From the NCBI GenBank assembly GCA_905202255.1, contig CAJKRH010000016.1, forward strand, positions 1 through 39,305: a DNA stretch of 39,305 nucleotides, given 5' to 3'. Positions 1 through 8,157 of the stretch are shown one piece after another (positions within the stretch are counted from its first letter, which is position 1; each line of letters starts with the position of its first letter). The DNA comes from an uncultured Ruminococcus sp. (lineage in GTDB: Bacteria > Bacillota > Clostridia > Oscillospirales > CAG-272). The position numbers and the translations under genes were made by a program. The notes under the pieces were generated by a model, which searched no databases, was not told the DNA's origin, and saw nothing but the letters and a program-made list of their open reading frames with translations.

Positions 1-130
1 AGGCGCAAAAGAAAAAGCTATCAAAAAGAAAACGCCGTCAAAGAGATTTCGCGCTCTGCGGAGCGCTTGCCCTGTCTCGGCGACGCCGACACACATGCTC
101 CGCATATGTGTCAATTCCCGCCGGCACCGG
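1..130. repeat. Dispersed palindrome-rich repeat, left-edge copy
   Basis: Positions 1-70, read on the minus strand, match 38781-38850 at about 55 of 70 positions without gaps, including a hairpin built on GCGCTCCGCAGAGCGC and the run TTCTTTTTGATAGC. The sequence lies downstream of the rpoC terminator, in the same orientation relative to rpoC as the other copy has to rplA. Positions 85-130 add short GC-rich palindromes. No coding signal was seen. It looks like an intergenic repeat that sits 3' of operons. Confidence 0.65.
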
Positions 131-278
131 CGGCTCGTGCAAGCCTTTGAAAAGGCTTGACCTAAACTTTAGTAAAAAGGCGGGCGAAAACTTCGGTGTG
201 GGCGAAAACTTTAGCTATGACGGAAAAAGTCCGGTGTGCATGAGAGCTTTGTTTATGAGTGCGAGCCGACGAAGCATC
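131..278. other. Intergenic region downstream of rpoC, no gene seen
   Basis: This stretch holds a small palindrome (AAGCCTTTGAAAAGGCTT, about 146-163) and two copies of GGCGAAAACTT (about 182-214). No credible ribosome binding site with an open frame is present. A frame open on the plus strand (108-572) runs into rpoC antisense and is not believed. Confidence 0.4.
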
Positions 279-312
279 AAAAAGAGAACCTCTGGCAGGA
301 AGTTCTCTTTTT
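279..312 (-). terminator. rpoC intrinsic terminator
   Basis: Perfect 11-bp arms (279-289 and 302-312) with a 12-nt loop; the outer stem ends in A/T runs, so the minus-strand transcript ends in U residues. It lies just past the rpoC stop codon at 318-320 and would end the rpoBC transcript. Confidence 0.85.
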
Positions 313-317
313 CGTTT

Positions 318-3300
318 TTACTCTGCGCTCTCAGCCGCATTTGCTTCGGAAGCCGCCGTTGTAACAGCCGCAAATTCCGATTCGGTTGCGCCCTCTTCTC
401 CGACTTCCTTGACCTCGATATTATTATAAATATCAAGACCTGTGCCGGCAGGAATCAGCTTACCGATAATAACATTTTCCTTAAGACCGATGAGGTGGTC
501 GACTTTACCCTTGATGGCAGCCTCTGTGAGCACCTTGGTTGTCTCCTGGAAAGAAGCCGCGGAGAGGAATGATTCCGTCTGCAATGCCGCCTTTGTGATA
601 CCGAGGAGGACAGGCGTTGAGGTTGCGGGGCGGAGCGTCTTTTCTCCCGCCGCGATTCTCGCCTCTATCTTCTCGTTCTCCTCGAGGAGCTCTGTATGGT
701 CGATTATCGAACCCATGAGCAGATCCGTATCGCCGCCGTCCTCTACGCGCACCTTGCGCGTCATCTGGCGGGCAATAACCTCGATATGCTTATCGTTTAT
801 CTCGATATCCTGCATGCGGTAAACACGCTGGATTTCGCGGATGATATAATCGTAAACAGCGGAAAGTCCGTTGATTCTCGTGATATCGGCAGGGCTCATA
901 TTTCCCTCGGTGAGTACATCGCCGCGGTTTACATAAGCGCCGTCATCGATAAGAATCTGGATGCCGTAAGGAATCGGATATACCACATCTTCGCCTGTCT
1001 CTGCGGAAGAAATAACGATATTTCTCGAGCGCTTTGCATCGACAAAATGAGCAACGCCGGAAACCTCGGAAACGGTAGCCGTCTTTTTCGGCTTGCGCGC
1101 CTCAAAGACCTCCGTAACTCTCGGCAGACCCTGTGTAATATCGCTTCCCGCGATACCGCCCGTATGGAAAGTACGCATCGTAAGCTGTGTACCCGGTTCA
1201 CCTATGGACTGAGCCGCGATGATACCGACAGCCTCGCCTATGCTTACGGTCTTGCCTGTTGCAAGGTCGGAGCCGTAGCAATGAGCGCATACGCCGTACT
1301 TGCATTTACACTTGAGTATGGAGCGGACATAAACCTTTGTTATGCCTGCATTCACGATGCTCTGCGCCTGCTCAAGCGTGAGCATGTCACCGTGGTGAGC
1401 AAGCACCTCGCCCGTCTGCGGATTTACGACATCGTTTATCACAAATCTGCCGGGCAGTCTGTTTACGAGCGGCTCTATAACTTCGTTGCCGTCGCCCATT
1501 ACATCGGATACCCAGATACCCTCTGTAGTGCCGCAGTCCTCTTCTCTTACGATGACATCCTGCGATACATCAACAAGTCGTCTTGTGAGGTAACCGGAGT
1601 CTGCCGTTTTCAGAGCCGTATCGGAAAGCGATTTACGCGAGCCTCTTGCACCCGAGAAGTACTCGAGAACATTCATGCCCTCACGGAAGTTACTCTTTAT
1701 CGGGATTTCCATGGTACGGCCTGTTGCCGAGAACATCAGACCACGCATACCTGCGAGCTGACGCATCTGGCTCATTGAACCACGGGCACCGGAGTCACTC
1801 ATCATGTTGATAGGATTGTATCTGTCAAGACATTCCTGAAGCGCGTCGGTAACATCCTTTGTCGTCTGCTCCCAGACATTGATAACGCTCTTATAGCGTT
1901 CCTCTTCGGAGAGAAGTCCTCGACGGAAGTCGCGCTGGATACGGTCGACTTTCTTCTCTGCTTCCGCAATGAGAGTTTTCTTCTCGGAAGGAACCGTCAT
2001 ATCCGAAACGGATATGGAGATGGACGCCTTTGTGGAATACTTGAAACCGTTTGCCTTTATCGCGTCGAGAACGCGTGCGGCAATGACGGGACCGTGCTTT
2101 CTTATTGTTCTGTCAACTATCTGACCGAGCTGCTTCTTCTTCGTCGTGAACATGATTTCGAGGTCAAGCAGCTTTGAGGGGTCGCTTCTGTCCACAAAAC
2201 CGAGGTCCTGCGGGATAGGAGCGTTGAATATCAGTCTGCCGAGTGTGGCGTCGATAAGACCCGTGTGGGTAACGCCGTCTATCTCGCGGGAAACGCGCAC
2301 CTTGATAGGCGCGTGCATGCCGAGCAGACCGTTTGCATAAGCCATCATGGCTTCGTCAAAATCTCTGAATATGCTTCCCTCTCCGGGTTCGCCTGCGCGG
2401 TCTATGGTCAGGTAATAAGAACCGAGCACCATATCCTGCGAAGGAACCGTTACAGCTTTACCGTCAACAGGCTTCAAGAAGTTGTTTGCGGAAAGCATGA
2501 GGAAGCGCGCCTCTGCCTGCGCTTCGCTGGAAAGCGGAATATGAACAGGCATCTGGTCGCCGTCGAAGTCGGCGTTGAATGCCGAGCAAACGAGCGGATG
2601 GAGCTTTATTGCTCTGCCCTCTACGAGCACAGGCTCGAATGCCTGAATGGAAAGTCTGTGAAGCGTAGGAGCACGGTTGAGAAGCACGGGATGGTCCTTT
2701 ATGACCGTTTCGAGTGCATCCCAGATTTCGGGACTTGCTTTCTCCACCTTTTTCTTTGCGTCCTTGATGTTGGAGGCGCTCTGCGTCTCGACAAGGCGCT
2801 TCATAACGAACGGCTTGAAGAGCTCGAGAGCCATCTCTTTCGGAAGTCCGCACTGATAAATCTTCAGCGAAGGACCTACGACGATAACGGAACGACCGGA
2901 ATAGTCGACACGCTTACCGAGCAGGTTCTGACGGAAGCGTCCCTGCTTGCCGCGGAGCATCTCGGAAAGAGACTTGAGCGGACGGTTGCTGGAGCCGCCT
3001 GTTACGGGCTTGCCGCGTCTGCCGTTATCGATGAGGGCGTCTACCGCCTCCTGAAGCATGCGCTTTTCGTTTCTGATGATTATTTCCGGTGCAAAAAGCT
3101 CTGTGAGCTTCTTGAGACGGTTGTTTCTGTTGATAACTCTGCGATAGAGATCGTTTATATCCGTCGTCGCAAATCTGCCGCCGTCCAGCTGTACCATCGG
3201 GCGGATATCCGGCGGGATAACGGGAATGACATCGAGTATCATCCACTCGGGGCGGTTGCCGGACTTTCTGAATGCCTCGACAACCTCAAGCCTCTTGATA

Positions 3301-3914
3301 ATGCGAAGCTTTTTCTGACCGCCTGCCGTGGCAAGTTCAGCCTTGAGCTGCTCGGAAAGCTTCTCTATATCTATTTCGCAGAGGAGCTCTTTCACAGCCT
3401 CGGCACCCATGCCTACGCGGAAATCGTTCTCGTATTTCTCATACATTTCGCGGTATTCGCGCTCGGAAAGGAGCTGCATCTTCTCGAGGGGCGTATTGCC
3501 GGGGTCGAGAACGATGTACTGCGCGAAATAGAGTACCTTTTCAAGGAGCCTCGGAGAAAGGTCGAGAAGCAGACCTATACGGGAAGGTATAGCGCGGAAA
3601 TACCATATATGAGATACCGGAGCGGCAAGCTCGATATGACCCATTCTCTCGCGACGCACTTTCTTGGTCGTAACCTCAACGCCGCATTTTTCGCAGACCT
3701 TGCCCTTATAGCGGACTCTCTTGTATTTTCCGCAGAGACACTCCCAGTCCTTAGTCGGACCGAAGATTTTCTCGCAGAAAAGACCGTCCTTTTCGGGGCG
3801 AAGCGTTCTGTAGTTTATGGTCTCGGGCTTGGTGACCTCGCCGCTTGACCAGCTTCTTATCATTTCAGGGGACGCAAGTCCTATTTTAATCGAATTAAAA
3901 ATCTGTTTTCCCAT
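318..3914 (-). CDS. rpoC: DNA-directed RNA polymerase subunit beta'
   Basis: Largest catalytic subunit of RNA polymerase, 1198 residues, a usual length for Clostridia. The N-terminal zinc site is seen as C59/C61 and C74/C77. The Mg-binding catalytic loop NADFDGDQ lies at 447-454, with Asp449, Asp451 and Asp453. The second zinc-site cysteines appear near the motif CKCKYGVCAHC, and the trigger-loop region (GEPGTQLTMRTFHTGG) follows. The ATG at 3914 is preceded by an AAAGGGGG-type Shine-Dalgarno sequence inside the 18-nt gap after rpoB, so the two genes are co-transcribed. A terminator follows the stop. The usual downstream neighbours (rpsL, rpsG) do not appear in the 317 bp left in the window. 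Confidence 0.99.
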   Translation of the reverse strand: MGKQIFNSIKIGLASPEMIRSWSSGEVTKPETINYRTLRPEKDGLFCEKIFGPTKDWECLCGKYKRVRYKGKVCEKCGVEVTTKKVRRERMGHIELAAPVSHIWYFRAIPSRIGLLLDLSPRLLEKVLYFAQYIVLDPGNTPLEKMQLLSEREYREMYEKYENDFRVGMGAEAVKELLCEIDIEKLSEQLKAELATAGGQKKLRIIKRLEVVEAFRKSGNRPEWMILDVIPVIPPDIRPMVQLDGGRFATTDINDLYRRVINRNNRLKKLTELFAPEIIIRNEKRMLQEAVDALIDNGRRGKPVTGGSSNRPLKSLSEMLRGKQGRFRQNLLGKRVDYSGRSVIVVGPSLKIYQCGLPKEMALELFKPFVMKRLVETQSASNIKDAKKKVEKASPEIWDALETVIKDHPVLLNRAPTLHRLSIQAFEPVLVEGRAIKLHPLVCSAFNADFDGDQMPVHIPLSSEAQAEARFLMLSANNFLKPVDGKAVTVPSQDMVLGSYYLTIDRAGEPGEGSIFRDFDEAMMAYANGLLGMHAPIKVRVSREIDGVTHTGLIDATLGRLIFNAPIPQDLGFVDRSDPSKLLDLEIMFTTKKKQLGQIVDRTIRKHGPVIAARVLDAIKANGFKYSTKASISISVSDMTVPSEKKTLIAEAEKKVDRIQRDFRRGLLSEEERYKSVINVWEQTTKDVTDALQECLDRYNPINMMSDSGARGSMSQMRQLAGMRGLMFSATGRTMEIPIKSNFREGMNVLEYFSGARGSRKSLSDTALKTADSGYLTRRLVDVSQDVIVREEDCGTTEGIWVSDVMGDGNEVIEPLVNRLPGRFVINDVVNPQTGEVLAHHGDMLTLEQAQSIVNAGITKVYVRSILKCKCKYGVCAHCYGSDLATGKTVSIGEAVGIIAAQSIGEPGTQLTMRTFHTGGIAGSDITQGLPRVTEVFEARKPKKTATVSEVSGVAHFVDAKRSRNIVISSAETGEDVVYPIPYGIQILIDDGAYVNRGDVLTEGNMSPADITRINGLSAVYDYIIREIQRVYRMQDIEINDKHIEVIARQMTRKVRVEDGGDTDLLMGSIIDHTELLEENEKIEARIAAGEKTLRPATSTPVLLGITKAALQTESFLSAASFQETTKVLTEAAIKGKVDHLIGLKENVIIGKLIPAGTGLDIYNNIEVKEVGEEGATESEFAAVTTAASEANAAESAE

Positions 3915-3932
3915 TTTGCATTTCCCCCTTTC

Positions 3933-6900
3933 TTATTCCATATCGTCATCGTCGGCGAAGTCCTCTTCGTCGTCGAATTCATCGTCATCAAAGTCAAAAT
4001 CATCATCGTCATCGTCGCCGCCCGCAAATTCGGATTCGGGGTCGTCGATGATGGTGATATGCTCGTCGTCATCCTCGCCCTCAACCGTTCTGCCGATGTC
4101 GTCCATGGAAACGGTGGTAGGTGTATCGTCGAGGTCGTCGCCGATGGAAGAAAGTGCTATTTCCTCGCCGTTTTCATCGAGAACTCTGATATCGAGCGCC
4201 AGCGACTGAAGCTCTTTTACAAGCACGCGGAACGATTCCGGAACGCCGGGCGTCGGGATATTCTGACCCTTTACGATAGCCTCATATGCCTTTACACGAC
4301 CCGTGACATCGTCACTCTTGACCGTAAGGATTTCCTGAAGCGTGTAAGCCGCGCCGTAAGCCTCGAGAGCCCATACTTCCATTTCTCCGAAGCGCTGACC
4401 GCCGAACTGAGCTTTACCGCCGAGAGGCTGCTGCGTAACGAGAGCATAAGGACCTGTGGAGCGCGCGTGAATCTTATCGTCTACAAGGTGATGGAGCTTG
4501 AGATAGTACATGATACCGACGGTTACGGGGTTATCGAATGCTTCGCCCGTTCTGCCATCGTAAAGAATCTGCTTGCCGTCTACGGTTTTCAGCTTCTTCT
4601 CCGCTATCTTCTCGGCTACGAGAGCCTTGTTTGCGAGCTTATCCTCGCCGAATTCTATATATTTCTTTTCGCCCGTTTCCTCGTCGGTAACCTCTTCATA
4701 GAATTTTCTGCCCTTGAGCACATCGCTCGGGAGAACATCTCTGTAGAGTCCGGCAAGGGTGAGCGCCTCTGTGATATCGCTTTCCTTCGCACCGTCGAAG
4801 GCAGGCGTCATGACCTTGAAGCCGAGATGCTTTGCGGCGATACCGAGATGCACCTCGAGCACCTGACCGATATTCATTCGGGAAGGAACGCCCAGAGGAT
4901 TCAGCACGATATCGAGCGGCGTACCGTCTGCAAGATAAGGCATATCCTCGGGAGGAAGTATGCGGGAAACGACACCTTTGTTACCGTGGCGTCCCGCCAT
5001 CTTGTCGCCGACGGAGATCTTTCTCTTCTGCGCGATATAGACACGAACCGTCTTGTTTACGCCGGGAGAAAGTTCATCGGAATTTGCGCGTGAGAATACC
5101 TTTACATCCACAACGATACCGCTTTCGCCGTGCGGCAGGCGGAGCGAAGTATCGCGAACCTCGCGTGCCTTTTCGCCGAATATGGCGCGGAGCAGTCTCT
5201 CCTCGGGAGTAAGCTCGGTTTCGCCCTTGGGCGTAACCTTACCTACGAGTATATCGCCCGCGTGAACATCCGTACCTATGCGGATGATACCGTCGGCATC
5301 GAGGTCCTTGAGCGCATCCTCGCCGCAGTTCGGAATTTCTCTTGTGATTTCCTCCGGACCAAGCTTGGTGTCTCTTGCTTCCGTATTGTATTCTTCTATA
5401 TGAATAGATGTATAAACATCGTTGCGAACGAGATTTTCATTGAGCAGAACGGCGTCCTCGTAGTTATAGCCTTCCCATGTCATGAAGCCTATAAGAGCAT
5501 TCTTGCCGAGGGAGATTTCGCCGTTTGAGGTAGCGGGACCATCCGCTATTACATCGCCCTTCTCGACTCTGTCGCCGAGATTTACTATAGGTCTCTGGTT
5601 TACGCAGGTGCCGACATTGGAGCGCTTGAACTTCAGGAGAGCATATCTGTCCTTCTGTCCGTCATCGCGGCACACTATGACCTCGTCGGATGATACTCTG
5701 TCAACATATCCGCCTTCCTTGGCTATAACGCAGACACCGGAGTCTATCGCCGCCTTGTATTCCATACCCGTACCGACTATAGGAGATTCCGTCATCATGA
5801 GCGGAACAGCCTGCTTCTGCATGTTTGAGCCCATGAGCGCACGGGAGTTATCGTCGTTTTCAAGGAACGGAATGAAGCCTGTGGCAACGGAGATGAGCAT
5901 CTTCGGCGAAACATCCATGTAGTCTACCTTGGATGCGTCGACTTCGACTATCTCCGACTTGTCTCTTGCAGTTACCTTGCGGTTTATGAATCTGCCCTCT
6001 TCATCGAGAGGCTCGTTTGCCTGGGCAACGATATAGTTGTCCTCGACATCGGCTGTCATGTATTCGACATTATCGGTGACGACGCCCGTCGCCTTGTCAA
6101 CCTTGCGGAAAGGCGCCTCGATGAAGCCGTAGTCGTTTATTCTCGCGTAGCATGCGAGATATGAGATAAGACCGATATTAGGACCTTCAGGCGTCTCTAT
6201 CGGGCATATGCGTCCGTAGTGGGTATAATGTACATCGCGGACTTCAAACGATGCACGGTCTCTGGAAAGACCGCCGGGGCCGAGCGCGGAAAGACGGCGC
6301 TTGTGAGTAAGCTCGGCAAGCGGGTTGTTCTGGTCCATGAACTGGGAGAGCTGCGACGAACCGAAAAATTCGCGTATCGCAGCCACAACGGGACGGATAT
6401 TGATAAGTCCCTGCGGCGTGAGGCTGTCCGCATCCTGAATGGTCATGCGCTCTTTTATTATCTTATCCATGCGGGAGAAGCCGATTCTGAGCTGATTCTG
6501 AATAAGCTCGCCCACCGCACGGATTCTTCTGTTTCCGAGATGGTCGATATCGTCGGGATTGCCTATGCCGTGTGCAAGGCAGATGAGATAGTTCATCGAA
6601 GCGAAGATATCGTCCTTTGTGATATGCTTGGGAGAAAGCTCGGCTGCTCTTGCCTTCGCCTCCGCCTTAATCCTTTCGGCATCGCCGCCGCATTCCTCCA
6701 TGATGGAGAGCAGCAGGCTGAGCTTTACATGCTCGTTTATGCCGCAATCGCGCAGGTCATAGCCGAGAACATCTTTGGCATCGACCATACCGTTGCCGAA
6801 TACCTTTATTTCTTTGCCGTCACCGATATCGACATAAGCCTCGTTCACGCATGCGTGCTCAATGACCATAGCCTCATCGTATGTGAGCGTTTTCCCCGCA

Positions 6901-7847
6901 TCGAATATAAGCTCGCCGATTATGGGATTGACAACCGGACGCGTGAGCGTTCTGCCTGTGATTCTCTTGCCTATCGCGGTTTTCTTGTCAAATTTGTATC
7001 TGCCGACAGCACCGAGATCATAGTGTTTCTGGTCGAAGAACATATTATTTATGAGTATCTGCGCGCTTTCAACTATCGCAGGCTCGCCGGGACGGAGCTT
7101 TTTGTATATTTCCTTGAGCGCCTCTTCATAGGGAGAGGTACCGTTCTTGTCCGCCTCGTTCTGCATTCCGTCTTTTTCAAGGGTGGCAAGTATTTTGGGG
7201 TCGTCGCCGTAAACGGAGCGTACTCCCGTGGAGGATGCCGTTGCTTCCTCGAGTGCACGGATAAGTATTGTAGCGGGTATTTTTCTGTTCTTGTCTATAC
7301 GGACCCAGCAAACATCATTGAGGTCTGTCTCATACTCGAGCCATGCACCGCGGTAAGGGATGACAGTAGCCTTCACTATCATCTTGCCCGTTTTGTCCAT
7401 CGCGGTTTCGTAGTACATACCGGGTGAGCGTACCAGCTGTGAAACGACAACTCTCTGCGCGCCGTTTATGATAAATGTACCCTCATCGGTCATCAGCGGG
7501 AAATCTCCCATGAAGAGATCCTGTTGCTTTACTTCGCCTGTACTCTTGTTTGTGAGTCTGACAGTAACTCTGAGCGGGGCTGCATAGTTGGCGTCTCTCT
7601 CCTTGCATTTCTCTATGGAATACTTCGGCGTTGCGTCTATGGAGAAGTCCACAAACTCGATAACGAGATTTCCGGAATAATCCACGATAGGCGAAACATC
7701 TGAGAGAACCTCTCTGATACCCTTTTCAATGAGCCATCCGTAGGACTTCTTCTGCACCTCGAGAAGATCGGGCATATCGATGATGTCCTTTACCTTAGCA
7801 TAGCTCATTCTGATGTTTTTGCCAAGCTGCTGGGGTTTGATTCTCAT
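3933..7847 (-). CDS. rpoB: DNA-directed RNA polymerase subunit beta
   Basis: Second catalytic subunit of RNA polymerase, 1304 residues from the chosen start. The open frame extends 15 codons further upstream, but the ATG at 7847 (MRIKPQQLGKN) has GGAG about 9 nt upstream and is preferred. The rifampicin-binding segment (SSQLSQFMDQNNPLAELTHK, about 497-516) has the sensitive-type residues at D505, H515 and S520, so the enzyme is predicted to be rifampicin-sensitive. The last 30 residues are almost all Asp/Glu, an acidic tail. The gene is transcribed from its own consensus promoter at 7994-8022 and shares the transcript with rpoC. The usual upstream genes rplJ and rplL are absent; alaS diverges instead. 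Confidence 0.99.
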   Translation of the reverse strand: MRIKPQQLGKNIRMSYAKVKDIIDMPDLLEVQKKSYGWLIEKGIREVLSDVSPIVDYSGNLVIEFVDFSIDATPKYSIEKCKERDANYAAPLRVTVRLTNKSTGEVKQQDLFMGDFPLMTDEGTFIINGAQRVVVSQLVRSPGMYYETAMDKTGKMIVKATVIPYRGAWLEYETDLNDVCWVRIDKNRKIPATILIRALEEATASSTGVRSVYGDDPKILATLEKDGMQNEADKNGTSPYEEALKEIYKKLRPGEPAIVESAQILINNMFFDQKHYDLGAVGRYKFDKKTAIGKRITGRTLTRPVVNPIIGELIFDAGKTLTYDEAMVIEHACVNEAYVDIGDGKEIKVFGNGMVDAKDVLGYDLRDCGINEHVKLSLLLSIMEECGGDAERIKAEAKARAAELSPKHITKDDIFASMNYLICLAHGIGNPDDIDHLGNRRIRAVGELIQNQLRIGFSRMDKIIKERMTIQDADSLTPQGLINIRPVVAAIREFFGSSQLSQFMDQNNPLAELTHKRRLSALGPGGLSRDRASFEVRDVHYTHYGRICPIETPEGPNIGLISYLACYARINDYGFIEAPFRKVDKATGVVTDNVEYMTADVEDNYIVAQANEPLDEEGRFINRKVTARDKSEIVEVDASKVDYMDVSPKMLISVATGFIPFLENDDNSRALMGSNMQKQAVPLMMTESPIVGTGMEYKAAIDSGVCVIAKEGGYVDRVSSDEVIVCRDDGQKDRYALLKFKRSNVGTCVNQRPIVNLGDRVEKGDVIADGPATSNGEISLGKNALIGFMTWEGYNYEDAVLLNENLVRNDVYTSIHIEEYNTEARDTKLGPEEITREIPNCGEDALKDLDADGIIRIGTDVHAGDILVGKVTPKGETELTPEERLLRAIFGEKAREVRDTSLRLPHGESGIVVDVKVFSRANSDELSPGVNKTVRVYIAQKRKISVGDKMAGRHGNKGVVSRILPPEDMPYLADGTPLDIVLNPLGVPSRMNIGQVLEVHLGIAAKHLGFKVMTPAFDGAKESDITEALTLAGLYRDVLPSDVLKGRKFYEEVTDEETGEKKYIEFGEDKLANKALVAEKIAEKKLKTVDGKQILYDGRTGEAFDNPVTVGIMYYLKLHHLVDDKIHARSTGPYALVTQQPLGGKAQFGGQRFGEMEVWALEAYGAAYTLQEILTVKSDDVTGRVKAYEAIVKGQNIPTPGVPESFRVLVKELQSLALDIRVLDENGEEIALSSIGDDLDDTPTTVSMDDIGRTVEGEDDDEHITIIDDPESEFAGGDDDDDDFDFDDDEFDDEEDFADDDDME

Positions 7848-7879
7848 ATAATCACTCCATTCATAATTTAGCTTGCCTT

Positions 7880-7897
7880 GATTTTTGCGCAAAAATC
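7880..7897 (-). promoter_or_regulatory. 18-bp perfect palindrome in the rpoB leader
   Basis: GATTTTTGCGCAAAAATC is a perfect inverted repeat about 33 nt upstream of the rpoB start codon, in the roughly 140-nt untranslated leader. It could be an operator or a small hairpin in the leader RNA. Its function is unknown. Confidence 0.4.
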
Positions 7898-7993
7898 TTT
7901 GTTTTCACTTGCTTTTACCGCCTTTTCCGCGCCTTTTGATTTCGCAGTCGGCTAAAAATGGCGATAGCATAAGCAATTATAATGCAGTTTATA

Positions 7994-8022
7994 AGTATAC
8001 CACCCATTTTTCAATATGTCAA
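7994..8022 (-). promoter_or_regulatory. rpoBC promoter
   Basis: On the minus strand: TTGACA (8017-8022), exactly 17 bp, TATACT (7994-7999). Transcription would start near 7987, giving a leader of about 140 nt. This near-consensus promoter shows that rpoBC is transcribed here without rplJL. Confidence 0.85.
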
Positions 8023-8052
8023 GAGTAATTTACCACTTTTTTTAAATAAATA

Positions 8053-8081
8053 TTGACTTTTTTGTCTGAAGATAATATAAT
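8053..8081 (+). promoter_or_regulatory. alaS-HIT promoter
   Basis: TTGACT (8053-8058), 17 bp, TATAAT (8076-8081). It diverges from the rpoBC promoter, with the two -35 boxes about 30 bp apart. The leader holds a short GC hairpin (8102-8107 with 8116-8121). No T-box features (specifier loop, TGGN bulge) were seen. Confidence 0.85.
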
Positions 8082-8157
8082 TAAATTAAATTCGCTAAAA
8101 AGAGGGCAAAAAAACGCCCTCCGAATACATTTTTTCAGGAAATGAGGACACTTTTTC

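Noticed and set aside
2265..3848. 527-codon open frame antisense to rpoC
   Set aside because: It lies opposite a highly conserved gene. The frame is open only because of codon bias and the protein has no recognisable domain.
8082..8157. Possible T-box before alaS
   Set aside because: Leader is only about 70 nt, with one short hairpin and no specifier or antiterminator elements.
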